64,000 bases of DNA, taken from NCBI GenBank assembly GCA_016839165.1, contig CP069300.1:5952001-6016000 (forward strand), read 5' to 3'. Every line of letters begins with the position of its first letter. Within the stretch, counting starts at the first letter, position 1. This document shows, piece by piece, positions 1 to 8,689 of the stretch. The notes under the pieces are model-generated. The model made no database searches. It worked only from the letters and a program-made list of their open reading frames with translations, and was not told the origin of the DNA. This DNA is from Bradyrhizobium sp. PSBB068. GTDB taxonomy: Bacteria; Pseudomonadota; Alphaproteobacteria; Rhizobiales; Xanthobacteraceae. Made by a program: the position numbers and the translations under genes.

Positions 1-626
1 GGCTGAAGACCACCATGCTGGTCGCGATCGGCTCGACCTTCCTGTCGCTGTTCGCCTCGACGCTCGCCGCCTACGCGATCGAGCGGCTGCGCTTCCGCGG
101 CAGTCCTTATGTCGGGCTCGGCATCTACCTCGCCTATCTGGTGCCGCCGTCGATCCTGTTCATTCCGCTCGCCACCGTGATCGTGCAGTTCGGCCTGTTC
201 GATTCGCCGCTGGCGCTGATCCTGGTCTATCCGACCTTCCTGGTGCCGTTCTGCACCTGGCTGCTGATCGGCTATTTCAAGTCGATCCCCTATGAGCTCG
301 AGGAATGTGCGCTGGTCGACGGCGCGACGCGGCTGCAGATCCTGTGGCGGATCACCTTGCCGCTTGCGGTGCCCGGCCTGATCTCGGCCGGCATCTTCTC
401 CTTCACGCTGTCCTGGAACGAGTTCATCTACGCGCTCGCCTTCATCCAGAGCGGCGCCAACAAGACGGTGCCGGTCGCGATCCTGACCGAGCTCGTCACC
501 GGCGACGTCTACCAGTGGGGTGCGCTGATGGCCGGCTCCCTGCTCGGCTCGCTGCCGGTCGCGCTATTCTACTCGCTGTTCGTCGACTACTACGTGTCGT
601 CGCTGACCGGCGCGGTGAAGGAGTAG
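1..626 (+). CDS. ABC transporter permease, carbohydrate (MalG) type, 5' end outside window
   Basis: Inner-membrane permease subunit of a binding-protein-dependent importer, probably for a sugar or polyol. The frame is open to the left edge, and codons before the first in-window ATG (position 15) read LKTT, which fits the start of a permease transmembrane domain, so the true start lies outside. About five hydrophobic segments are visible. The cytoplasmic EAA loop is clear (EECALVDGATRLQILWR followed by ITLPLAVPGL) and would contact the ATPase. The C-terminus (DYYVSSLTGAVKE) is the usual ending of MalG-type subunits, so the 3' end is complete. The substrate cannot be judged without the upstream binding protein and ATPase. 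Confidence 0.9.
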   Translation, partial: LKTTMLVAIGSTFLSLFASTLAAYAIERLRFRGSPYVGLGIYLAYLVPPSILFIPLATVIVQFGLFDSPLALILVYPTFLVPFCTWLLIGYFKSIPYELEECALVDGATRLQILWRITLPLAVPGLISAGIFSFTLSWNEFIYALAFIQSGANKTVPVAILTELVTGDVYQWGALMAGSLLGSLPVALFYSLFVDYYVSSLTGAVKE

Positions 627-670
627 CAGAGCTCCGGGCCGCGAGCGGTTGAAGCGAACCCAATCTATCC

Positions 671-715
671 CCGTCATGCTGAGGTGCGAGCGGAGCGAGC
701 CTCGAAGCATGACGG
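671..715. repeat. Short palindromic extragenic repeat
   Basis: A 45 bp element with perfect 10 bp ends (ccgtcatgct and agcatgacgg) lies between two convergent genes. It looks like a short version of the 110 bp element at 25125-25234, which has the same ccgtcat / atgacgg ends and the internal words gag and ctcgaag. It may also act as a bidirectional terminator-like hairpin. Confidence 0.7.
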
Positions 716-755
716 AATATAGAACCCGCTAGCCCGATTAGAATGAGCTGGGATG

Positions 756-1577
756 TTACCGCGGCACGAACGCGACCGGCACGGAAAAACCCATCGAGCC
801 CTGCGTAATATCAGCCGGAAACGCCGGGAACGGCTGGGCCTGGCGCACCATCGCCAGCGCCCGCGCGTCGAAGGTCGGATTGCCGGAGGAGCCGCCAAGA
901 TGGCTCGACAGCACCTGCCCACCGCGGCCGAGCGTGAACACCAGGCGGACCACGCCGCGCTGGCCGTTGCCGCCGGCCGGATAGGAATGGAAGCGCAGCA
1001 GATGCGCGCGGACACGCGCGTTGTAGGCTGCGATCGCCGATGCCGCCGCCCCCGCGCTGATCGCGGACGCCGCCGGAGCCCGGCGTTCGGCGCGGCTCGG
1101 CGCACTGGTGCGCGGCGCCGGCGTCGCCTCGGACGGCTTCTTCGCATCCCGGCGCACGACCTTAGGCTTGACGGGTTCAGTCTTGTGCTCCGGAACAACC
1201 TTCGTGGGCTCGGGTTTCGGCGGCGTGACCTGCGGCTTCTGCTCCGGCGGCGCGGCGACCTCGGGCTTCTCCTGCAACGGCGTCGGCGCGAGCTCCTCGT
1301 GCACGGCCTGCGCGGCGGCCGGCTCGGGCGGCGCGGCATCGGCCTCCTGCATCGCCGGACCCGGCGGCAGTTCGGTCTCTGAAATCTCCGGCGCTGAGGT
1401 GATCGGCGTCAGGTCGACCAGCACCGCCGGCACCGCGACACCCGGCGGCGGCAACGAGACCCAGCTCATGCCGAGCCCGATCATCGCAGCGTGCGCTGCC
1501 AGGATCGCGGCCGCCGACAGACCCCAGCGTCTCAGACAGATGTCACCGCCGGAATCATGCAGCGCATAGGCGTTCAT
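756..1577 (-). CDS. tonB: TonB energy transducer protein
   Basis: Periplasm-spanning protein that carries proton-motive energy from ExbB-ExbD to outer-membrane receptors, here most likely HmuR. The 273-residue product has an N-terminal hydrophobic anchor (about residues 15-40), a long Pro/Glu/Lys-rich spacer with repeated KPE and PPK words, and a C-terminal TonB domain (about 195-273) with GVVRLVFTLGRGG. I chose the ATG at 1577, 4 bp after the exbD stop, rather than the upstream in-frame ATG inside exbD. Last gene of the minus-strand hmuR-hutX-exbB-exbD-tonB unit. Confidence 0.88.
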   Translation of the reverse strand: MNAYALHDSGGDICLRRWGLSAAAILAAHAAMIGLGMSWVSLPPPGVAVPAVLVDLTPITSAPEISETELPPGPAMQEADAAPPEPAAAQAVHEELAPTPLQEKPEVAAPPEQKPQVTPPKPEPTKVVPEHKTEPVKPKVVRRDAKKPSEATPAPRTSAPSRAERRAPAASAISAGAAASAIAAYNARVRAHLLRFHSYPAGGNGQRGVVRLVFTLGRGGQVLSSHLGGSSGNPTFDARALAMVRQAQPFPAFPADITQGSMGFSVPVAFVPR

Positions 1578-1581
1578 CGAA

Positions 1582-2028
1582 CTAGCTTCGTCCGTCGAGG
1601 CCGACCAGCGCGACCTTGAGGTAACCGGCATTGCGCAGCAGGTTCATCACCTCCATCAGGTCGCCGTAACTGACCGCCTTGTCGGCACGCAGGAAGATGC
1701 GTTCGTCCTTCTTGCCTTGCGTGGCGCCGTCGAGAGCCGACGTCAGCGTATCGCGCGCGATCACCTCCTCGCCGACCGCGACCGACAGATCCGGCTTCAC
1801 CGTGACGAACACCGGTCTGTCCGGCCGCGGCTGCGGCTCGGCTGTCGAGGCCGGCAGATCGACGCCGAGATCGACGGTGGCGAGCGGCGCCGCCACCATG
1901 AAGATGATCAGCAGCACCAGCATCACGTCGATGAACGGCGTGACATTGATCTCATGCGCCTCGACAAGGTCGTCGTCACCGCGACGCCGGCCACCGAACG
2001 CACCGCCAGTGCCAAGCTTGACGCCCAT
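1582..2028 (-). CDS. exbD: Biopolymer transport protein ExbD
   Basis: Partner of ExbB in the inner-membrane proton channel that powers TonB. The 148-residue protein has the ExbD layout: a short cytoplasmic N-terminus, one transmembrane helix at about residues 30-50 starting INVTPFIDVMLVLLIIF, which contains the conserved channel aspartate, then a periplasmic domain. It lies 3 bp after the exbB stop codon and 4 bp before tonB, so the three genes are clearly co-transcribed. Confidence 0.93.
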   Translation of the reverse strand: MGVKLGTGGAFGGRRRGDDDLVEAHEINVTPFIDVMLVLLIIFMVAAPLATVDLGVDLPASTAEPQPRPDRPVFVTVKPDLSVAVGEEVIARDTLTSALDGATQGKKDERIFLRADKAVSYGDLMEVMNLLRNAGYLKVALVGLDGRS

Positions 2029-2031
2029 CGC

Positions 2032-2817
2032 TCACTCCGCGGCGCGCGCCAGCCGGAACAGGCTGCGGTCGCCCTCGCGGCTCACCAGCAGCATCACCAT
2101 GACGGAGGCGTCGCCGAGCAGCGCGCGGTAGCCCGCGATCGAACGGGTCAAGTGATTGTAGATCACGACCGCCGGGATCGCGGCGACGAGCCCGAGCGCG
2201 GTTGCGAGCAGCGCCTCGGCGATTCCAGGCGCAACAACCGCGAGATTGGTGGTGTGGGCCTCGGAAATGCCGATGAAGGCGTTCATGATGCCCCACACCG
2301 TGCCGAACAGGCCGACGAACGGCGCGGTGGCGCCGATGGTTGCGAGCACGCCGGTGCCGCGCGCGATCTGCCGCGACATCGCCGCTTCGACCCGCTCGAG
2401 CCGCAGCGCGATGCGTTCCTTGAAGCCGTCGTCGAACATGCCGCGGGAGAGCGTGGCCTCACGCGACGCCGACTGGATGATTTGCGCCACCGCATCGTTG
2501 CCGTCGCGGCTCGCCTGCTCGACCTCGGCGAGCTGGGTGTCGCGCTCGAGCTGGCCGATCCGCTGCCGGGCCAGCACGGTCTTGCGGCGGATCTCGACGG
2601 TCTTGGCGAGCCAGATCGTCCAGGTCGCCAGCGAGGCGAAGGCGAGCCCGATCATCACGGCCTTCACGACGATGTCGGCGCTCTCGAACATGCCCCAGGG
2701 CGAGAGGTTGCGCGGTAGCAGCGCGGCGTCGGATGCAGCAAGTGCGACGTCCGGCGGCATGCCGAGCGCGGCACACGCCGTTATGCAGATGCTTCGCACA
2801 AGCCAGCGCTGCGACAT
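2032..2817 (-). CDS. exbB: Biopolymer transport protein ExbB (MotA/TolQ/ExbB channel)
   Basis: Proton-channel subunit of the TonB system. The 261-residue product begins at ATG 2817 with a signal-like segment (about residues 5-27) ending VALAASDA, an extension seen in the longer class of ExbB proteins. Three transmembrane segments follow. The MotA/TolQ/ExbB domain is shown by IGATAPFVGLFGTVWGI and GIAEALLATALGLVAAIP. The open frame extends further upstream into hutX, but that part is low quality and overlaps hutX, so it was not used. The start lies 25 bp after hutX. Confidence 0.92.
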   Translation of the reverse strand: MSQRWLVRSICITACAALGMPPDVALAASDAALLPRNLSPWGMFESADIVVKAVMIGLAFASLATWTIWLAKTVEIRRKTVLARQRIGQLERDTQLAEVEQASRDGNDAVAQIIQSASREATLSRGMFDDGFKERIALRLERVEAAMSRQIARGTGVLATIGATAPFVGLFGTVWGIMNAFIGISEAHTTNLAVVAPGIAEALLATALGLVAAIPAVVIYNHLTRSIAGYRALLGDASVMVMLLVSREGDRSLFRLARAAE

Positions 2818-2842
2818 GGTCGCCTCCCGTCCCCGTTTTGCA

Positions 2843-3367
2843 TCAGCCCGCCTGCGGCGCGAGACGGTCCGCCAGTGCGTGGAAACGCGCCAGCTGATCG
2901 CCGCGCAGCGCGCGCGCCTCGTCGCGGCCGACGAACACCTTGAACATGATGCCGCCGTCGCGGTTGATGAAAGCGATGAAGGCCGACACCTTGCCCATGA
3001 ACGGGCGCTCGACGAACGCGATCGCCGCGCAGCGCTCATGCCTGAGATGGCCATGCAGCCCCTTCGGCTGCATCAGGTTGAAATAGCCGCGGCCGACCTC
3101 GCCTTTCGGAATGGCGCCGGTGAACTCGAAGATCGCGTCGTCGGTATGCACGATCAGCGTCACCTCGCCCCACTCCGCGATGTCCTGCATCGCGCCGGCG
3201 AATTCGCCGGCGCCGATCCGCACCATGCCCGCGGGCAGCGCCTCGAGCACCGCGCGCGGCGTCACCTTGCGCTCGCGCGCGACATCCTCGATGACAGCGC
3301 CGGGATTGTCGGCCATGTAGGCCTTCAACCCGGCAAGCTCCGCGTCCTGCACGGCTGCCTCCGTCAC
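2843..3367 (-). CDS. hutX: Haem utilisation cytosolic carrier HutX
   Basis: Cytoplasmic haem-binding protein of the HutX/HuvX family, thought to carry haem from the importer to the degrading enzyme. The 174-residue protein has the family layout: an N-terminal helical part with VTPRAVLEALP, then a beta-rich domain with GEVTLIVHTDDAIFEF and the G-rGYFNL and GLHGHLR motifs near the centre. It starts with GTG at 3367, overlapping the stop of the upstream monooxygenase gene by 4 bp (GTGA), which points to translational coupling. It is between the receptor operon and exbB. Confidence 0.88.
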   Translation of the reverse strand: MTEAAVQDAELAGLKAYMADNPGAVIEDVARERKVTPRAVLEALPAGMVRIGAGEFAGAMQDIAEWGEVTLIVHTDDAIFEFTGAIPKGEVGRGYFNLMQPKGLHGHLRHERCAAIAFVERPFMGKVSAFIAFINRDGGIMFKVFVGRDEARALRGDQLARFHALADRLAPQAG

Positions 3368-3696
3368 GCCGGGCTCTTCGCGCGTTCGGTGATCAGCACC
3401 TCAAAGCCCTCGAATTTGGGATGGCCGAGATAGAGGCTGCCGCCGGTCTCGTTGCCGGCGCGGGAATGGGCGCGGCGGAACGCATCCGACTTGGTCCAAT
3501 CCTCGAACGCCGCCTTGCTTGCCCATACGGTGTGGGTCGCATAGAGCGTGTGGTCCTCGGCTTCGGGACCCTTCACCAGATGAAACTCGATGAAGCCCGG
3601 CAGATCGCCGAGATAGGACTCGCGCGTCTTCCAGACCGTCTCGAACGCCTGCTCCTTGCCCTTGATCACCTGAAACCGGTTCATTGCGATGAACAT
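3364..3696 (-). CDS. IsdG-type antibiotic-biosynthesis-monooxygenase-fold protein, probable haem-degrading enzyme
   Basis: A 110-residue ABM-fold protein starting MFIAMNRFQV, with the ferredoxin-like motif PGFIEFHLVKG and the W-S..AF..W box (TVWASKAAFEDW) typical of IsdG/IsdI haem oxygenases. It lies between the haem receptor and hutX. In Bradyrhizobium japonicum, haem-degrading proteins HmuQ and HmuD are of this family; I expect this to be one of them but cannot tell which. The open frame extends upstream across the receptor gene's tail; the ATG at 3696 was chosen because the family N-terminus begins there. Predicted reaction: O2-dependent cleavage of haem, releasing iron. Confidence 0.82.
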   Translation of the reverse strand: MFIAMNRFQVIKGKEQAFETVWKTRESYLGDLPGFIEFHLVKGPEAEDHTLYATHTVWASKAAFEDWTKSDAFRRAHSRAGNETGGSLYLGHPKFEGFEVLITERAKSPA

Positions 3697-3767
3697 GAAA
3701 GCCTTCTCCTGCTTGTCGGCGGACTGATCCTGCCGGTTGATCTCGTTGATATCATGAATGCGCCAAA

Positions 3768-3792
3768 GCCGCGCTGGGGGCACCAGCGCGGC
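3768..3792 (-). other. Perfect 10-bp stem-loop between hmuR and the monooxygenase gene
   Basis: gccgcgctgg and ccagcgcggc flank a 5 nt loop, giving a fully paired stem of 10 GC-rich pairs in the 131 bp gap after the hmuR stop. No T-run follows on the minus strand, so it is not a classical terminator. It could stabilise or partly terminate the receptor message, giving more hmuR than downstream product. This role is inferred. Confidence 0.6.
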
Positions 3793-3827
3793 CGGAGCAA
3801 CCTGGATGGAATGACCGGCTCGTCGCG

Positions 3828-6176
3828 TTACGCTCCACCAAGGTGAATCTTGAGCCCGGCCTTGTAGACGGTGCCCGGACCGGGGCTCGAGAACAGCACG
3901 TCGTTCTGCGTCGTGCCGTCGGTCGAGGAGCCCGGGATCGCGTAGGGCCGGTAGTACTGGTTCAAGAGGTTGTCGACCGACGCCGTGAAGGTGATGTCCT
4001 TGGTGGCGTTCCAGGTCAGGTAGAGATTGACCAACTCGTAACCGGTCGAGGGCAGATAGCCCGCCGGCAGATCGTTGTTGGCGCCGAAAGAGGACCATTG
4101 CGCGGCAATGATCAGCGAGCGGTCGAGCAGACGGACGCCGCCCGTCGTCGTCACCTTGCGCGGCGTGATGGTCGCGAGCCCGACATTGGTCGCCGTGTTG
4201 CGGCCGCGCATCAGATGGCCGGCGACGCCCACGAACCAGTCACCCGCGTCATACATCGTCTCGAGCTCGAAGCCTTCGATGCGGGCGTGGGCGATGTTCT
4301 GATACTGATAGAACTGGCTGAAGCGACCAAACGGCGTCGTGGTCGGCCTCGACGCGACGAGGTCGATATAGCCGTCGACGTCGTTGTGGAACACATTGAT
4401 CTTGCCGCGGAACGAGTCGTTCGCGGTGAAGATGCCGTCATACTTGAGGTTGATGCCGGCTTCCTTGTTCTTGCCGACCTCGGGCCGCAGCGCCGCGTTC
4501 GGCAGGAAGCAGAACAGGCCGCTGGTGCCGTCGGGGCAGTTGAACAGCGCCGGTCCGCCGCCGGTGGCATGACCGCCCGAGATCAGCGTCTCCGTGATCG
4601 ACGGCGCGCGATAGCCTTCGGCGTAGCTCACATAGGGCGTGAAGCCGGTTACCGGCGTGACGCCGAGCGTGATCTTCGGCGACAGCCGGTCGCCGCTGGT
4701 CGTCGTGTTGAGCGAGTTGAGTTCGTAACGATCGTAGCGAACGGCGCTGACCAGCTCGAGCCAGGTCGAATAATTCTGTTTTAGCTGCACGAAGCCGCCG
4801 GACACCGTCCGTTGGCCGCCCGGCGTCGTGATATTGGAATTGCCGCGGGAATCGAAAGTCTCGACATCATCGCGGAAGGCGTCGAAACCGTAGGTCACGG
4901 CGTTGCGCCAGTCGCCGAAATTGAAGCGCGTGGTGTTGTTGACGTCGAGGCCGACGGTGTCGAGCGAGTAGCCGCGCTTGTCGCCGACGCAGCCGGAGAT
5001 GTTGTTGCCGGGATTGGCGAGCGCGCAGACGCCGCCACCCGTGGTGATGCGGTTGTTGTAGGTCTTGACCTGATCGTTGTCGGTGCGGTTGCCATAGACC
5101 GAGATATTCCAGTCGAACAGCATGTCGTCGGGCTTGGAGTATTTCCAGCTCAGCGTGCCCGTGTAGTTCCTGGCATCGGAGGCGTAGACCGAGGAGCCCG
5201 CGATCGCCGCCAGCGGCGCCGCCGTCGTGGTCGGGCCGCGGTTCGGCTGCCCGATATTGTACTGGTAGTCCTGGAAGATGCCGCCGATCTTGAACTCGTG
5301 GCCTTCGGCCGGGCGGATCGTCACCTTCATCAGTCCGGCCGCGATGTCGTTGCCGGTGTTGCCGATCTCGGTGCCGGCGCCGTCCTTGTAATTGCTCTGG
5401 GTGCGATAGACCGCGCCGCCGAACACGTCGACATTCGGGTCGGCGCGAACGCCGCCGAACACCGAACCCATGCCACGGTCCTTGTTGGAGCCATAAGAGC
5501 CCGACATGTCGACGCCCCAGCGCTCGCCGGGACGCAGCACGTCGTCGATGTCCTTGCTGCGGAACGAGACCACGCCGCCGATCGCGCCGGAGCCGTAGAT
5601 GTTCGCGGTCGGGCCGCGCACCACGTCGACGCCGCCGATCAGTTCCGGATCGAGGAAGAACGAGCCGTTGGCATTGTGGCCCGTACGTTGATAGTTCTGC
5701 CGCGCGCCGTCGACGACGACCGCGACGCGGCCGAAATCCTGCAGGCCACGGACATTGACGACGGTCGCCGGATCGTCGCCGCGCTCCTGGAACGAGACTC
5801 CGGGCACGTTGTAGAAGATATCGGACAGCCGGTTGGGCTGCAGGCCCTGAACTTTCTCCAGGGTGACCGAGCTGACCGGCGCCAGCGCATCGATCGCGCG
5901 CTCCTCGGTCTTGGATGCCACGGCGGTGATGGTGTCGAGCGATTGCACCGGCACCGCGCCGATCTGCGCGCGCGCATTCGCCACAGGCTGCGCCGCCGCT
6001 TGCTGCTCGGCCGCAGGCTTCGGCTTGCGTTTGGCCTGCTTCGGCCGCTCAGTCGCGGGACGCGCCGCCGAAGCGTCAGACGTTTGCGCCAAACCGCTCT
6101 GCGGCAATGCCGCCGCAAATGAAAACACCGACGCACCCAATATCAAGGCGCGCGAAACCCCAGCCCCGTCAGCCAT
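3828..6176 (-). CDS. hmuR: TonB-dependent haem/haemoglobin receptor
   Basis: Outer-membrane receptor for haem. With the ATG at 6176 the product is 782 residues: a signal peptide ending at about SGLAQ, a Lys/Ala/Pro-rich linker, a TonB-box region, a plug domain (DALAPVSSVTLEKVQG through GAIGGVVSF, about residues 85-200) and a 22-strand barrel. The ShuA/HmuR-family FRAP and NPNL boxes appear as YRAP and NAAL, with a histidine between them (GGHATGG), the usual haem-coordination region. The C-terminal strand ends GLKIHLGGA. The frame runs about 390 bp further upstream, but that part overlaps the divergent hemP leader and lacks a signal peptide. First gene of the minus-strand haem operon. Confidence 0.92.
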   Translation of the reverse strand: MADGAGVSRALILGASVFSFAAALPQSGLAQTSDASAARPATERPKQAKRKPKPAAEQQAAAQPVANARAQIGAVPVQSLDTITAVASKTEERAIDALAPVSSVTLEKVQGLQPNRLSDIFYNVPGVSFQERGDDPATVVNVRGLQDFGRVAVVVDGARQNYQRTGHNANGSFFLDPELIGGVDVVRGPTANIYGSGAIGGVVSFRSKDIDDVLRPGERWGVDMSGSYGSNKDRGMGSVFGGVRADPNVDVFGGAVYRTQSNYKDGAGTEIGNTGNDIAAGLMKVTIRPAEGHEFKIGGIFQDYQYNIGQPNRGPTTTAAPLAAIAGSSVYASDARNYTGTLSWKYSKPDDMLFDWNISVYGNRTDNDQVKTYNNRITTGGGVCALANPGNNISGCVGDKRGYSLDTVGLDVNNTTRFNFGDWRNAVTYGFDAFRDDVETFDSRGNSNITTPGGQRTVSGGFVQLKQNYSTWLELVSAVRYDRYELNSLNTTTSGDRLSPKITLGVTPVTGFTPYVSYAEGYRAPSITETLISGGHATGGGPALFNCPDGTSGLFCFLPNAALRPEVGKNKEAGINLKYDGIFTANDSFRGKINVFHNDVDGYIDLVASRPTTTPFGRFSQFYQYQNIAHARIEGFELETMYDAGDWFVGVAGHLMRGRNTATNVGLATITPRKVTTTGGVRLLDRSLIIAAQWSSFGANNDLPAGYLPSTGYELVNLYLTWNATKDITFTASVDNLLNQYYRPYAIPGSSTDGTTQNDVLFSSPGPGTVYKAGLKIHLGGA

Positions 6177-6426
6177 TCCAGCCCCAGCCTGATCATCGTA
6201 TTTCTGGATTGGCTGGCGTGCGCTCCGGAGAGCGGCTTGCTGGCTACGTTGCAACGCAAGCCACCCGCCTGCATCGCGTGATGATTGGTTACGGGCCGGC
6301 AACAAAACGGTCAAGAATGCGGCGCCGCTGTTTATATCGATTGTAAAGTGCGGCCGTTGGAATGCGCCTTCGCCCCCTTGTACAAGCAGACACCATTTGA
6401 AGATTTCGAAGGCGCAGCACCACGAG
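6177..6426. promoter_or_regulatory. Divergent promoter region, hmuR / hemP-hmuTUV
   Basis: A 250 bp space between the two divergent haem transcripts. It holds an AT-rich patch around 6330-6348 (tttatatcga ttgtaaag), the lowest-GC stretch here. In B. japonicum the equivalent region is controlled by Irr together with HmuP. I could not find a convincing Irr box by eye, so only the location and the divergent layout are supported. Confidence 0.5.
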
Positions 6427-6633
6427 ATGTCGGCAACTTCCGGAGACAACATCGGCGCGGCCGAAAAGCAGGCCGAACCCGCGTCCGACGCCGCGAAAAC
6501 ACTCGTGATGCGCGGAAATCGCCTCGACAGCCGCGACCTGTTCTCGACCGAACGCGAGATCATCATCGTGCATGGCGAAGAGCATTACCGCTTGCGGCTG
6601 ACCTCGCAGAACAAGCTGATCCTGACGAAATGA
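6427..6633 (+). CDS. hmuP: Hemin uptake protein HemP/HmuP, small transcriptional co-activator
   Basis: Small HemP-family protein. The conserved core is plain: SRDLFSTEREIIIVHGEEHY then RLRLTSQNKLILTK at the C-terminus. In B. japonicum the homologue HmuP is a co-activator working with Irr at haem-uptake promoters. I chose ATG 6427 (68 residues); an in-frame TTG at 6397 would add 10 residues and an internal ATG at 6490 would leave only the core, so the start is uncertain. Its stop TGA overlaps the first ATG of hmuT (ATGA), showing that it is the first gene of the hmuTUV operon. Confidence 0.88.
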   Translation: MSATSGDNIGAAEKQAEPASDAAKTLVMRGNRLDSRDLFSTEREIIIVHGEEHYRLRLTSQNKLILTK

Positions 6634-7592
6634 TGCCCCCGATGACAATTTGCCGCACGCTCGCTTTGCTCGCGCTCTCCTGTCTGCTGCAGATCGGCAC
6701 GGCGACCGCCGAGGGCATCACCGTGCATGACGCACGCGACCGCGACGTCGTGATCGACGATCCCTCGCGGATCGTCTCGATCGGCGGCGCGATCACCGAG
6801 ATCCTCTATGCGCTCGGCTTCGAGGATCGCATCGCCGGCGTCGATGCCACCAGCCTCTATCCACCGGCAGCGCTGCGCGAAAAGCCCGATGTCGGCTATA
6901 TGCGCCAGCTGTCGCCCGAGGGCGTGCTCGGCCTGCATCCGTCGCTGGTGCTCGCGGTGCAGGGCTCCGGGCCGAAGGAAACCATGGACGTGCTGGAGGC
7001 GGCGAAGGTGCCGCTGGTGCTGGTGCCGGAAACCTTCTCGGAGGCCGGGCTGGTCGAGAAGATCAGGCTGGTCGGTCACGCCATGGGCGCTGAACCACGT
7101 GCTGCCTGCCTGGCCACCGCAGTCGAAAACGATCTCGCGCAACTGCGCACGCTGCGCGCCAAGGTGACGAAGCCGGTGCGCGTGATGTTCGTGATGTCGA
7201 TGTTGAACGGCCGGGCGCTGGCCGCGGGCCGCAAGACCGCCGCCGACGAGATCATCCAGCTCGCCGGGGGCGTCAACGCGATCGACGGCTACGATGGCTA
7301 CAAGCCCGTCAATGACGAGGCGATCGTGGCGGCGAAGCCGGATGTTGTGTTGTCGATCGATCGCGGCAAGGATTCGCTGACTTCGGAGGCGGTGTTCGCG
7401 CATCCGGCCTTCGCGCTGACACCGGTCGCCGCCAACAAGGCCTTCATCTCGATGGAAGGACTCTATCTCCTCGGTTTCGGACCGCGCACCGCGACTGCAG
7501 CCCGCGATCTCTCGGTCAAGCTCTACCCGGCGCTGGCGCCGGAGGCCGGCAACTTCAAGCCGGCGGCGCTGACCGCGAACTGCCGGCAATGA
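6630..7592 (+). CDS. hmuT: Periplasmic haem-binding protein HmuT
   Basis: Substrate-binding protein of the haem ABC importer, class III (TroA/BtuF fold). A Sec signal peptide covers about the first 27 residues (LALLALSCLLQIG, cleavage near TATA-EG). The mature part has RIVSIGGAITEILYALG and VGYMRQLSPEGVLGLHPSLV, both typical of haem/cobalamin/siderophore binders. About 320 residues, the normal length. The ATG at 6630 overlaps the hemP stop; ATGs at 6633 and 6642 are alternatives. It is followed by hmuU with another ATGA overlap. Confidence 0.92.
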   Translation: MMPPMTICRTLALLALSCLLQIGTATAEGITVHDARDRDVVIDDPSRIVSIGGAITEILYALGFEDRIAGVDATSLYPPAALREKPDVGYMRQLSPEGVLGLHPSLVLAVQGSGPKETMDVLEAAKVPLVLVPETFSEAGLVEKIRLVGHAMGAEPRAACLATAVENDLAQLRTLRAKVTKPVRVMFVMSMLNGRALAAGRKTAADEIIQLAGGVNAIDGYDGYKPVNDEAIVAAKPDVVLSIDRGKDSLTSEAVFAHPAFALTPVAANKAFISMEGLYLLGFGPRTATAARDLSVKLYPALAPEAGNFKPAALTANCRQ

Positions 7593-8689
7593 GCGTGCTG
7601 GCCGGGCGCGGCGCGCGGGCGAAACAACGCCGCACCGGTATGTCGCCGCGGCCTGCGGCGACACTCACTTTGCTCTGCCTGCTTGCAGTGCTCACAGGGA
7701 CCGCGCTGGCCGCCCTGACGGTCGGGGCTGCCGGCATTCCGATGGCACGGCTTCCGGCCGCGCTCGGGCTATGGGCGGACGGCACGGCCAACCCGCTGCT
7801 CGCGCGCGACCAGCTTGTGGTGTGGTCGATCCGGATCCCGCGCATCGCGGCAGCCGCGATGGTCGGCGGGCTCCTTGCCGTATCAGGCACGATCATGCAG
7901 GGCCTGTTCCGCAACCCCCTCGCCGACCCCGCGCTGGTCGGCGTCTCCTCCGGCGGTGCGTTTGCAGCCGCGGCCGCGATCGTGTTCACCGACAGCCAGC
8001 TCGGCGAGAGCCTGCGCTTCCTGCAGCACCAGCTGTTGCCGATCGCGGCCTTTGCCGGCTCGCTGCTCACGACCATCGTGCTCTATGCCATCGCCAGCCG
8101 CGGCGGCCGCACGTCGATTGCGATCTTCCTGCTCGCCGGGCTCGCGATTGCCGCGATCGCCAATGCCGGCATCGGGCTTCTGGTGTTCGTCGCCGACGAC
8201 CGCCAGCTTCGCGATATCACTTTCTGGCTGCTGGGTTCGCTCAGCGGCGCGACCTGGAGCAAGCTCACGACGCTGGCGCCAGTGCTGGGCGTTGCGCTGA
8301 TCGCCTGCCTCTCGATCGCGCGCGGGCTCGACGTGCTGGTGCTCGGCGAGGCCGAGGCATTCCACAGCGGCGTCGACGTCGAACGGCTGAAGCGGATCTC
8401 GATCGTGCTGGTGTCGGCGATGACCGGCGTCGCGGTCTCGGTCTGCGGCGTGGTCGGCTTCGTCGGCATCGTCGTGCCGCATCTCTTGCGGCTGGTGATC
8501 GGCCCCTCGCATCGCCTGCTGCTGCCGGCGTCGGCGCTGCTCGGCGCCATCCTGCTGGTCGGCGCCGACACGGTGGCACGCACCATCGTGGCGCCGGCGG
8601 AAATGCCGATCGGCATCCTGACCGCGGCGATCGGCGCGCCCTTCTTCCTCGCCATGCTGCTGCGCCAGCGCGGGCTGGTGTCGCTATGA
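7589..8689 (+). CDS. hmuU: Haem ABC transporter permease HmuU (FecCD family)
   Basis: Inner-membrane permease, 366 residues, forming a homodimer channel with HmuV. About nine to ten hydrophobic segments are present. FecCD signatures include RIPRIAAAAMVGGLLAVSG, GLFRNPLADPALVGVSSG, and VSVCGVVGFVGIVVPHLLR, the last being the ATPase-contact loop. The start ATG overlaps the hmuT stop by 4 bp, and the stop overlaps the hmuV start in the same way. Confidence 0.94.
   Translation: MSVLAGRGARAKQRRTGMSPRPAATLTLLCLLAVLTGTALAALTVGAAGIPMARLPAALGLWADGTANPLLARDQLVVWSIRIPRIAAAAMVGGLLAVSGTIMQGLFRNPLADPALVGVSSGGAFAAAAAIVFTDSQLGESLRFLQHQLLPIAAFAGSLLTTIVLYAIASRGGRTSIAIFLLAGLAIAAIANAGIGLLVFVADDRQLRDITFWLLGSLSGATWSKLTTLAPVLGVALIACLSIARGLDVLVLGEAEAFHSGVDVERLKRISIVLVSAMTGVAVSVCGVVGFVGIVVPHLLRLVIGPSHRLLLPASALLGAILLVGADTVARTIVAPAEMPIGILTAAIGAPFFLAMLLRQRGLVSL

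Noticed and set aside
6396..6411. Possible Irr box (tttgaagatttcgaag) before hemP
   Set aside because: It shares only a GAA-N3-TTC core with Irr/ICE sites and is not a good inverted repeat.
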